64,000 nt of DNA, from assembly GCF_029277445.1 (NCBI RefSeq), contig NZ_CP119568.1, forward strand, positions 198,501-262,500, in the 5' to 3' direction. Below are positions 27,414 through 35,230 of this stretch, in pieces (within the stretch, counting starts at the first letter, position 1; each line of letters begins with the position of its first letter). The position numbers were made by a program, and so were the translations under genes. The notes beneath the pieces were generated by a model. That model saw only the letters and a list, made by a program, of their open reading frames with translations. It was not told where the DNA came from and did not search any database. This DNA is from Pararhizobium qamdonense (GTDB taxonomy: Bacteria > Pseudomonadota > Alphaproteobacteria > Rhizobiales > Rhizobiaceae).

Positions 27414-28940
27414 TCAATTGCCGTTGATATAGACAACGGCAAACTCATCGCCATAGGCTTTGCTCCAACCGGAAAGCTCGTTAAAAAATGGGATGCGGGC
27501 GTCATTCGCTTCCAACAGTGCCCACGTGATATCGTGGTCTTCAATGGTTTTTTGCAGAACGGGTTTGCCCGCTGCGGTTGCCATAATGGCGGTTGCATTC
27601 ATGAAGCCATTCAGGAAAAGCTGATCGGTGCGGCCGTCAATATATGTTTTGATGCCGTGAAAGATCAGCGTGCCGCCAAAATTGTAGCTGTTGAGCACAT
27701 TTCCTGACAAACGCTGCGTTCGCGCGAAAGCGAGTGCACCTGATGCGGATGTCTGAGCGCCCGGACTGACCGTCGAAAAACCTAGAAAGCCGGCGCAAAC
27801 GGCAAACCAGCCTCCTATAATCACACCGGCGATCCGGCGGTGATGTTTGGCGATAATCCGTTCCAGACCGTCGCGGGCTTCGCCCATCCAACTGCGCAGC
27901 GACAGGGCCGCAAACTGTTGCGCAATATCGGGGGCCAGCACGATGGGTACCAAAAGCAGCCAGAGATACTGGAAGCGCGAATAGGCCAGGAACAGATGCA
28001 GCGTGAAGATGAAGAAGGCCGCATATGTCCAACGAACGCGTACTCTTGTTAGCAAAAGTGCGGCGACGACAATCAGCAACAAGACTTCCTGAAGAACATC
28101 CGTGCGCGCATTTAGCGGGCTCCATTCACTGATTTGGGCGACAGCCTCATTGCCCGACGCGACGGTGAAGGTCGCAAGAATGGCCTTTATGCCGTAGGGA
28201 TTGATCAACGTTACCAATGGGCACAACAGGCCGAAGACGATCCATTGGGCGAGAACGCGTGGTTGCGAAAGGCGCGCGCGCGCCAGAAAGTCCAACCCGG
28301 CGACGGCTGCGATCACGAACCCGAAGGTGAAGGTTCCGTGCAGATTGGCCCATAGCGTGATCAAAGCCAGAAGCCAGAATGGCGGTGGCTGCCGTTCACG
28401 CGCAGTCTGAAACAGCACGGCGGTCCACAGGACGATGATGGGAAGACTGAAAATGAGCGGCCGCGCACTATAGACGGAACTCGCGAAAAACGTGACGGTG
28501 ATGGCAACCGCGACCGTGACGACCGGTTTGAAAGCAGCACTCAGATACCAGGTCAGAATGAACGTCATCAGGCTAACTGCCGAGACTGTTATGGCGATCA
28601 CGCCGCTCCAGCCGAAAGTCTGGTATGCGGACGCCAGAAGAACCTGGCCCAGCCATTCCTTGGCAATCCACGGCTGGCCTGCAAACGTATGCGAGTAGGT
28701 ATCGGCAACCGGGATCATCCGGTTTGCCAACATATCGAGGCCCACCTTCACCTGCCACCAATTGTCGGGATCCCGCAAAAGATCCGAAGAATAGATGAAA
28801 AGCTTTGCAGTGACCGCAAGGACGACCGACAGGCAAACAATCAGCCGGATTTGCCGGCTTTGTTCCGCCGACGTTGCATCGCCCATAGCTGGGCTTTCCT
28901 GGCGGACCGGTTTTTCAAAGGTTATCTCAGCTACCGCCAT
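27414..28940 (-). CDS. Multi-spanning membrane protein, putative GT-C-type glycosyltransferase
   Basis: A 508-residue integral membrane protein with about ten hydrophobic helices after a soluble N-terminus of about 30 residues, and a C-terminal periplasmic-type tail. The first loop contains DPDNWWQVKVG and, further on, AKEWLGQ, the acidic/aromatic pattern of a widespread family of uncharacterised GT-C membrane glycosyltransferases that use lipid-linked sugars. It is the last gene of a unit with a GtrB-like glycosyltransferase, a methyltransferase and a GtrA flippase, which supports transfer of a polyprenyl-linked sugar to a surface glycan. Confidence 0.65.
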   Translation of the reverse strand: MAVAEITFEKPVRQESPAMGDATSAEQSRQIRLIVCLSVVLAVTAKLFIYSSDLLRDPDNWWQVKVGLDMLANRMIPVADTYSHTFAGQPWIAKEWLGQVLLASAYQTFGWSGVIAITVSAVSLMTFILTWYLSAAFKPVVTVAVAITVTFFASSVYSARPLIFSLPIIVLWTAVLFQTARERQPPPFWLLALITLWANLHGTFTFGFVIAAVAGLDFLARARLSQPRVLAQWIVFGLLCPLVTLINPYGIKAILATFTVASGNEAVAQISEWSPLNARTDVLQEVLLLIVVAALLLTRVRVRWTYAAFFIFTLHLFLAYSRFQYLWLLLVPIVLAPDIAQQFAALSLRSWMGEARDGLERIIAKHHRRIAGVIIGGWFAVCAGFLGFSTVSPGAQTSASGALAFARTQRLSGNVLNSYNFGGTLIFHGIKTYIDGRTDQLFLNGFMNATAIMATAAGKPVLQKTIEDHDITWALLEANDARIPFFNELSGWSKAYGDEFAVVYINGN

Positions 28941-28949
28941 GATCCAATC

Positions 28950-29378
28950 TCAAGATGAGGTGTCGTTTGAAGGGTTGCGTGGTGGTGCGGGCACGAAAAC
29001 GAACCGCGATGATGCGAGATAAAAGAGAACCGAATAGACGCAGATCCCGGCCAGATGCACCCATGGATTATGGGTGAGGCTGATGGAAAGTGCTGTCGAA
29101 ATGACTGCCAGATTGGCTCCATAGGCTAGGGTAAAACTCAAGGCATACCGAAAGACAGCGCCCTGTCGCGGGCGCTGCCCGCTTGAAAATGTCCACCGGC
29201 TGTTGAGGATGAAGCCGAGCAACAGCCCACCGGCATAGCCGAGACTGTTGGACACGATGTCGCCGTAGCCGAACCAGAGTGCAGCAAGGATGATCGTGTA
29301 TCCAAGCGCGGTGTTGAGCAATCCCACCGCCGCAAACCGCACGATACGAGCGGTTTCAAAGGTCCGGTTTGACCGCAT
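28950..29378 (-). CDS. GtrA-family membrane protein
   Basis: A 142-residue protein with four predicted membrane helices and the GtrA opening RFAAVGLLNTALGYTIILAAL, then GGLLLGFILNSRWTFS. GtrA proteins are proposed to flip polyprenyl-phosphate sugars across the inner membrane. I start at ATG 29378, 23 bp inside the end of the methyltransferase gene, because the upstream extension to 29444 shows no family similarity. It is coupled to the GT2 and GT-C-like genes in one operon. Confidence 0.83.
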   Translation of the reverse strand: MRSNRTFETARIVRFAAVGLLNTALGYTIILAALWFGYGDIVSNSLGYAGGLLLGFILNSRWTFSSGQRPRQGAVFRYALSFTLAYGANLAVISTALSISLTHNPWVHLAGICVYSVLFYLASSRFVFVPAPPRNPSNDTSS

Positions 29379-30066
29379 GAACAAAATACTGAGCTCCCAT
29401 GGGCACACTGGCGAGGTAGCGTTCCAGTGGCCGCAATTTGGCAAGGAAACGCGGAAAGAAGATCCGGTAAACGATTTTGGTGTTTAAAAAGCCCGCTTTT
29501 CTCATGCGGCTTTTCATCTGAGCGGCGTTGATCAGGACGGCATTCTCATCGAAACTGCAGTTGCGGACTGCGTTGAGGGTCAGTGGGTTCCAAGGGTTGT
29601 GTTCGAACAGGAAAAAGCTTCCACCTGGCTTCATCACCCGGGCGATCTCGGTGAGAAGCCCGACGTGAAATTCCGCAGGGATGTGATGGAAGACGCAGGC
29701 TGTGAAAACCAGATCGAAATGATTGCCGTCATAGGGAATGGTCCGGCCGTCGAACGGCTGGCAATGCGCCTGGCCTGGAAAACGCGTCCGGGCGATATCC
29801 AGCGATTGGGAGGACGGATCGAGAAGGACAATCTCACTACTGGGGAAAGCTTCACGCATCGGCCCCAGCGAGTTGCCTACACCTGCGCCGAAATCCAGTA
29901 TGCGCAGTGGTTTGTCGCCGCGCTGTCGCAGAACCCTGGCTACGTCGTCGATCTTGTAACGGGCAAAAAACGCTGGCGCCTCACCGCTTAGGCGTATGCT
30001 GGCAGCGTGTTCCTGGTCGTATTCTTTGGCAAATTTATCGAACTCAGCCTCAAGCACGGGCGCCAC
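29356..30066 (-). CDS. SAM-dependent methyltransferase
   Basis: A 236-residue class I methyltransferase. Motif I is ILDFGAGVGNSLGPM (about residues 55-69), the acidic end of beta-2 is VLLDPS, and motif post-I/IV is FDLVFTACVFHHIP followed by MKPGGSFFLFEHN. The start appears to be GTG at 30066, overlapping the glycosyltransferase end by 17 bp. Its place between a GtrB-like transferase and GtrA suggests that it methylates a sugar or its lipid carrier intermediate, or that it modifies a surface polysaccharide. The acceptor is unknown. Confidence 0.8.
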   Translation of the reverse strand: MAPVLEAEFDKFAKEYDQEHAASIRLSGEAPAFFARYKIDDVARVLRQRGDKPLRILDFGAGVGNSLGPMREAFPSSEIVLLDPSSQSLDIARTRFPGQAHCQPFDGRTIPYDGNHFDLVFTACVFHHIPAEFHVGLLTEIARVMKPGGSFFLFEHNPWNPLTLNAVRNCSFDENAVLINAAQMKSRMRKAGFLNTKIVYRIFFPRFLAKLRPLERYLASVPMGAQYFVHAVKPDL

Positions 30067-31102
30067 CGCTCACAAGGGTCCGCAGGCGGTGCACATGCGA
30101 ATTCGTGTCCTCTGCAATCGGGTCCGAACACACAATTTCGTTGACGATGTAGAGCGGCCGCCTTTTCGTCTCCATATACATGCGCCCTAGATATTCACCG
30201 AAAATACCCAGCACCAGCAGTTGCACACTGCCGAGGATTAGCACGATTGCGGCGAGACTCGTCCAACCAGGGATGACATTGCCTTCCAGCCAGGAGACGA
30301 TGGTGTAAACAAGTGCGGCTAGGCCGATCAACCCGAATATCATCCCCAGATGCGAGGCAAAGCGCAGGGGGGCGATCGAGAAGCTGGTCATCGCATCCAT
30401 CGCCAGCAGGACCATCTTGCGCAGTGGATAATGCGTCGTGCCGGCAAAGCGGGCCTGGCGGTGATAGTGAAAGGCAGTCTGCCTCAAGCCGATCCAGGTG
30501 ACCATGCCGCGGATAAAGCGATAACGCTCCGGCATGGCGTTGAGATGATCGACGGCACGGCGGCTCATCAACCGGAAATCGCCGGTATCGGCCGCAATGT
30601 CGATATCGACCATCCGCCGCAGAAGCCGGTAGAACAGCGACGCGGACGTTCGTTTGAACAGGCTCTCACCGTCGCGTTTCAGCCGTTGGCCGTAGACGAC
30701 GTCAAAGCCATCGTCCATCTTGGCCATCATCGGGCCCAGTAATTCGGGCGGATCCTGAAGATCGGCGTCGAGGACAAGAATTCGCTCGCCACGACAAAGC
30801 TCAAGACCGGCGCTCAGCGCGATCTGGTGGCCATAGTTTCGCGATAGGTCGATCGCAACAATATGGCTATCTTTGCGGGAAAGATCGAAGATTGCTTCGC
30901 GTGTACCGTCTGTGGCACCATCGATGATGAGGACAATCTCGTAAGACGAGCCTGCTTGCGCCTGGCAGGCAGCGGTAACACGCCGATGCAATTCCGCAAT
31001 GCCGTCCCGTTCATTGTAGCACGGGATGACAACTGAGAGCTCTGTTGCCTGTTTCGCCGCAATGTCCATCCGCCCGGGCACCCGTTGCTCCCTCTTGTCC
31101 AT
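30050..31102 (-). CDS. Family 2 glycosyltransferase with C-terminal membrane anchor (GtrB/dolichyl-phosphate mannose synthase-like)
   Basis: A 350-residue enzyme. The GT-A domain opens with LSVVIPCYNERDGIAELH (about residue 22), holds the metal-binding DADLQDPPELL near 114, and is followed by two hydrophobic helices at about 235-310 as in GtrB and ArnC. Likely reaction: transfer of a nucleotide sugar onto polyprenyl phosphate on the cytoplasmic face. The start is uncertain: ATG 31102 has no clear ribosome-binding site, while a GTG at 31081 has AGAGGGAG before it. First gene of the 27414-31102 unit. Confidence 0.85.
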   Translation of the reverse strand: MDKREQRVPGRMDIAAKQATELSVVIPCYNERDGIAELHRRVTAACQAQAGSSYEIVLIIDGATDGTREAIFDLSRKDSHIVAIDLSRNYGHQIALSAGLELCRGERILVLDADLQDPPELLGPMMAKMDDGFDVVYGQRLKRDGESLFKRTSASLFYRLLRRMVDIDIAADTGDFRLMSRRAVDHLNAMPERYRFIRGMVTWIGLRQTAFHYHRQARFAGTTHYPLRKMVLLAMDAMTSFSIAPLRFASHLGMIFGLIGLAALVYTIVSWLEGNVIPGWTSLAAIVLILGSVQLLVLGIFGEYLGRMYMETKRRPLYIVNEIVCSDPIAEDTNSHVHRLRTLVSGGARA

Positions 31103-31199
31103 TCGGGTTTACGCCATAGCGATTAAAAATCCGTTTTTGCAATGCCAAGATGAGCGGCGCATCTCACCCTTTCGAGGGGTCCGTTATCGACCGCTAGCC

Positions 31200-31991
31200 T
31201 CAATTCCGGCGCAGCATGAAATGCAGCGAGGCCAGGGCGACGCAGGCTACCGAGACCAGGAAGATGGCGCCGGACATGGCATAGATCACCGGAGAAGCGC
31301 CGGAATTCATCTTGCCGAACAGGACCACCGGCAAGGTGTTCTGGCGGCCGGCGAGATAGAAAGCGCGGGTGAATTCGTTGAGCGACAGCAGGAAGGAAAA
31401 GATGAAGGCGCTGACGAGACCGGGGCGGATCAGCGGCAAGGTGATATCGGCGAACTGACGCCACCAGGTCGCGCCGAGATCGGCTGCGGCGGTCAGGTAG
31501 GACCGGCGCACGGTGGCGAAGCTGGTGAGAATGACGATGAAGGCGAAGGGCATTGCCCACAGAAGATGACCGGCGATCACCGTCAGGCTCGAGGCCTTGA
31601 TGCCGCTGCGGGTAAAAACGGCCGACAGCGCCAGCCCCTGGATGACCCCCGGCACGAACATCGGCAGGATCACCGTCAGGAACCAGGCCGTCCGCTGCGC
31701 CCGCAATTCGAAATAGGCAAGCGCTGCCAAAAGCGACATGCCGGTCGCCAGCACCGCAGTTATTGTTGCAATCATCAGCGATTGCTGCAGGGCTCCGACC
31801 AGCGCACGGTCATTCGGCAGTGCCGCATACCAGGTAAGGCTGAGATCCGACAGGCGCGGCAGGCCGGGCTGCAGGGCCGGATTGAAGGATACCGCGAGCA
31901 GATAGAGCGGCGGCGCATAGATGACGATCAGCCCGGCGATGGTGATCGCCCAGAGCAGGATACGGTTGGCCAATCCTTCGCGGATCATCAT
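31200..31991 (-). CDS. ABC transporter permease, PotC-like
   Basis: A 263-residue inner-membrane permease with six predicted helices and the binding-protein-dependent loop AAADLGATWWRQFADITLPLIRPG (EAA motif, about residues 165-188). The pattern matches polyamine/opine/iron-type importers. It overlaps the upstream permease by 4 bp and is the last gene of the hyuB-hyuA-ABC operon. It partners the PotB-like permease, the ATPase and the Tat-type binding protein. The ligand is unknown. Confidence 0.87.
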   Translation of the reverse strand: MMIREGLANRILLWAITIAGLIVIYAPPLYLLAVSFNPALQPGLPRLSDLSLTWYAALPNDRALVGALQQSLMIATITAVLATGMSLLAALAYFELRAQRTAWFLTVILPMFVPGVIQGLALSAVFTRSGIKASSLTVIAGHLLWAMPFAFIVILTSFATVRRSYLTAAADLGATWWRQFADITLPLIRPGLVSAFIFSFLLSLNEFTRAFYLAGRQNTLPVVLFGKMNSGASPVIYAMSGAIFLVSVACVALASLHFMLRRN

Positions 31992-32857
31992 GGCGACTGA
32001 TCCTCAAACAGCGAGGCAAGACCGAAAACACGGTTGCCGATCAGCACGAGACCGAAGATCACGATCAGGACGATGGTGGAGATGGCAAAAGCCAGCGGGT
32101 AATTGGCGACGCGCATGACATCGTTGATCATCACCGAGACGATCGACGCACCGGCACCGCCGAGCATTTGCACCTCGGTGGACGAGCCCACCACCATGAC
32201 AAAGACGAACAGGAACCCCGCAAAGATCCCAGACATTGTCAGCGGCAGCAGAATACTGGTCAGGCTTTTCCAGAACCCGGCGCCGAGGTCCTGGGCTGCG
32301 GCAAGAAAGGTCGGATCGACGCGGCGCATCGACAAGAGGAGCGGAAAGGTCGCGAATGGCAGATGGGACGCGACAAGACCGACGACGACGGCAAAATTGC
32401 TGAACAGGAGCCAGTCGAGCGGTGCACCGATGATCCCCAGATCCTGCAGCCAGGTGTTGAGCACGCCGGTGCGGCCCAGGACCAGACGCCAGGAGAAGGA
32501 CCGGATCAGATAGGATGTGAAGAAGGGAATGGTGATCAGGGCCAAAAGCAGGATGCTGAGCCTTTTGCCTGCGAGGAAATGCACGGCGTAGGCGGTTGGA
32601 TAGGCGATGAGCAGGCACAAGAGTGCGGTGCCGAAGGCCTTGACCAGGGTCGAGATGATGACCGTCCAGCGCCCGGCTTCCAATATGCCGGCATAGCCTG
32701 TGAGGCTGAGGTCCGGCTTGATCCAGTATGTCGAGGGATCCCAGCTCCAGAAACTCCAGACGACGACGATGGTCAGCGGCGCCAGTCCCAGCGCCAGGAT
32801 CACCAGGAGCGGCGGCGTGATCAGAACAGGTGAAATGGGCAGGCGCGATCCGGTCAT
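31988..32857 (-). CDS. ABC transporter permease, PotB-like
   Basis: A 289-residue permease with about six hydrophobic helices and the EAA-type loop AAQDLGAGFWKSLTSILLPLTMSG near residue 205. The start at ATG 32857 is supported by AAAGGA upstream and by family length; the in-frame extension to 32944 is not. It lies 59 bp after the binding-protein gene and overlaps the next permease by 4 bp. Confidence 0.87.
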   Translation of the reverse strand: MTGSRLPISPVLITPPLLVILALGLAPLTIVVVWSFWSWDPSTYWIKPDLSLTGYAGILEAGRWTVIISTLVKAFGTALLCLLIAYPTAYAVHFLAGKRLSILLLALITIPFFTSYLIRSFSWRLVLGRTGVLNTWLQDLGIIGAPLDWLLFSNFAVVVGLVASHLPFATFPLLLSMRRVDPTFLAAAQDLGAGFWKSLTSILLPLTMSGIFAGFLFVFVMVVGSSTEVQMLGGAGASIVSVMINDVMRVANYPLAFAISTIVLIVIFGLVLIGNRVFGLASLFEDQSP

Positions 32858-32916
32858 GCTGGTCCTTTGAAGGTGGAGGCAGCGGCAAGCGAACCTGCCA
32901 CTGCCAGGGATCGGTC

Positions 32917-34095
32917 TCAGGCGTTGCGCAGCTTCTGCCACCATTCTTCGTAAAGCTGGAAATTATCCGGACGGGCATTCTGCCAGTAGATCTTGCCGGC
33001 AAATTTCGCCTTCACATGCTCGGCCAGCTTCTCGACCTCTCCCGGCTTGTATTCGTCCGGGTGGGCCTTGGCGTAGACACCATTGTTGTCAGTCGGCACC
33101 AGATAGCCGCGCGCCTGGCCGAGTTCGCAACCGTAGAAGCCGCCAAGCAGGCCATCGACGAACTTGTGCGCGGTGTCGGCAACACCGCGGTCGCCAGCAC
33201 CTTTCAGCAGGACCATATTGTTGCCCCAGCCCTCGTAGCCTTCGACCGGTGCTGCATATTCCACCTGAAGTCCGCGTTTGCGGCCCTCATAGACGATCGG
33301 CTCCCAGCCGGTCATCGCATCCACTTCCTGATCGGCCACCAGCTGGACGCCCTGCTCCCAACCATTCCAGAACGTACGGAACTGGCCGTCGGACTTGTGC
33401 TTGATCAGGAATTCCATCACCAGGCCGAGTTCGGATTCCGACAGATTTCCGGGGTCGGCGATCGGCTGGTTTTCGCTTTCCTTGAGATACATGGCGGTGA
33501 AGATAGCGCTGTTGATCCAGGCATCCTCCATCGCCACGCGGCCCTTCAGTTTCGGATCGAAGATCGCGCCATAGCTGTCGATCTTGCCGAGCTTGTCGGG
33601 CCGGTAGATGATCGAGTCGGCATTGACGACGGCCGGAATGCCGTACTGCTTGCCGTCATGCTTGAGATAGGGAATGTCCTTGGCCCATTGCCAAAGACTT
33701 TCGTAGTTGGGGATCTTGGCCGTATCCCAGGGGATGATCACGCCCTGACGCGCCAGTTCCTTTTCGGCGCCGCCCTGAAAGCCGCCGATATCGAAGAGAT
33801 CGTTGGCATTGCCGGCGGCAAGCCGGGCAATGACCGGGCCGAGATCGTTGCCATTATCGGTGAATTCCGGCGTCACACCGGCCTGCTTGGCAAATTCCGG
33901 CCATTTATCGCCGATATCCAGCGTCGCCGTCGCCCAAAACGCAACTGTTGCTGCATCCTGGGCCGCAAGGCGCGAGGCAAAACCCAGGCCGCCGGCAGAC
34001 AGCGCGATCCCGCCTGCCCCCATCAGCTTGAGGAAGTCACGGCGCTGCACATTGCTGTGTGCCCGGGGTGAAAATGGTCTGCTGTGCTTGGTCAT
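32917..34095 (-). CDS. ABC transporter substrate-binding protein with Tat-type signal (PotD/spermidine-putrescine family)
   Basis: A 392-residue periplasmic binding protein of the polyamine type (extracellular solute-binding family 1). The N-terminus has a twin-arginine-like motif, RRDFLKLMGAGG, then a hydrophobic stretch and an Ala-Gln-Asp cleavage region. AGGGGA sits 6 bp before the ATG at 34095, favouring it over the ATG at 34101. The domain AGNANDLFDIGGFQGGAEKELARQG resembles PotD-like folds. Linkage to hyuA/hyuB suggests that the ligand is a cyclic amide, lactam, hydantoin or opine-like compound rather than a plain polyamine. Confidence 0.85.
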   Translation of the reverse strand: MTKHSRPFSPRAHSNVQRRDFLKLMGAGGIALSAGGLGFASRLAAQDAATVAFWATATLDIGDKWPEFAKQAGVTPEFTDNGNDLGPVIARLAAGNANDLFDIGGFQGGAEKELARQGVIIPWDTAKIPNYESLWQWAKDIPYLKHDGKQYGIPAVVNADSIIYRPDKLGKIDSYGAIFDPKLKGRVAMEDAWINSAIFTAMYLKESENQPIADPGNLSESELGLVMEFLIKHKSDGQFRTFWNGWEQGVQLVADQEVDAMTGWEPIVYEGRKRGLQVEYAAPVEGYEGWGNNMVLLKGAGDRGVADTAHKFVDGLLGGFYGCELGQARGYLVPTDNNGVYAKAHPDEYKPGEVEKLAEHVKAKFAGKIYWQNARPDNFQLYEEWWQKLRNA

Positions 34096-34146
34096 GATCA
34101 TTCCCCTTTTTGGTTTTGGCATGCGATTGATCAGTCGGTGGTCGCG

Positions 34147-35229
34147 TTATCCTGCCGGTAGTCCTGCATTGGAAATCAGCACGGCCGCCTCGGGCTTCAG
34201 TCCGACAGGAACCTGTTGCCCCGTGGAAAGTTGGCCGATATCGGCATCAGCCTCAATGGCGATCACCAATGTCTGGCCGTCGGCAAAGGCCAGTTTCAGA
34301 TCGCGATGCAGGCCACGGAACGTCGTCTCGACTACCGTCAGGATCAGCGCATGCGGCGCTCCCTGCGGCGCGAGAAACAACCGGTCGGGTCTTATCGCAA
34401 TGACGCTTCCAACAGCATCGGCGGCGCCTTGCGCGCGCACCGGCAATGTCTGGCCAGCGACCGTTGCTTCCGTTTTTCCGGCGTTTACGGCGACCGTTTC
34501 CGGCCGCAACAAGGTGTCGATCCCGACGAAGCGGGCGACGAAAGCGTTGGCGGGCGCTTCGAAGAAACGGGCGGGTGCATCCACCTGCTCGATACGGCCC
34601 CGGTGCATGACGGCCATGCGGTCAGACAGGCTAAGCGCCTCGTCCTGATTGTGCGTGACCAGAATGAAGGTAGCACCCGTTCGCTTGTGCAGCCGTCCGA
34701 ATTCGTCACGCATCTGTTGGCGCAGGCGCTCATCAAGCCCGGTCAGCGGCTCGTCGAGCAGTAGAATTCCGGGTTCCATCACCAGCGCCCGTGCAAGCGC
34801 CACGCGCTGCCGCTGGCCGCCGGACAAGAGATTGACGTCGCGCGGGCCGAAGCCGGAAAGTTCGACCAGATCGAGCGCATCGCCGATTTTCGTGTCCAGT
34901 GACGCCCCGGACAGTCCCTTCAGGCGAAGGCCATAGCCGACATTCTGCGCGACGGTCATGTGCGGAAACAGGGCAAGGCTCTGGAACACCGTATTGACCG
35001 GCCGTTTGTTGGCCGGCAGATCGCCGACATCCTTGCCGTCGAAGGCGACGCGACCGGAGGTCTGCCGGTCAAAGCCACCGATGAGCTTCAAAAGCGAACT
35101 TTTCCCGCATCCGGATGATCCGAGCAGGGTGAAGAACTCGCCGGCCTTGATATCGAGGGTTACGTTATCGAGCGCTTTGACCGGTCCATATTCCCGGGTG
35201 ACAGCATCGATCTGGATCGATATCGCCAT
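34147..35229 (-). CDS. ABC transporter ATP-binding protein, PotA-like
   Basis: A 360-residue ATPase. Walker A is LGSSGCGKSS near residue 36, the signature is LSGGQRQRVALARAL near 135, Walker B is ILLLDEPLTGLD, and the switch His is in VTHNQDEALSLSD. A C-terminal TOBE-type regulatory domain follows from about residue 280. ATG 35229 begins one base after the hyuA stop, so translation is likely coupled to the hydantoinase genes. It energises the adjacent importer. Confidence 0.9.
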   Translation of the reverse strand: MAISIQIDAVTREYGPVKALDNVTLDIKAGEFFTLLGSSGCGKSSLLKLIGGFDRQTSGRVAFDGKDVGDLPANKRPVNTVFQSLALFPHMTVAQNVGYGLRLKGLSGASLDTKIGDALDLVELSGFGPRDVNLLSGGQRQRVALARALVMEPGILLLDEPLTGLDERLRQQMRDEFGRLHKRTGATFILVTHNQDEALSLSDRMAVMHRGRIEQVDAPARFFEAPANAFVARFVGIDTLLRPETVAVNAGKTEATVAGQTLPVRAQGAADAVGSVIAIRPDRLFLAPQGAPHALILTVVETTFRGLHRDLKLAFADGQTLVIAIEADADIGQLSTGQQVPVGLKPEAAVLISNAGLPAG

Positions 35230-35230
35230 A

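Noticed and set aside
31118..31142. AAAAATCCGTTTTT as terminator between the glycosyltransferase start and the PotC-like gene
   Set aside because: The stem is only A-T pairs and would not be stable enough to terminate transcription.
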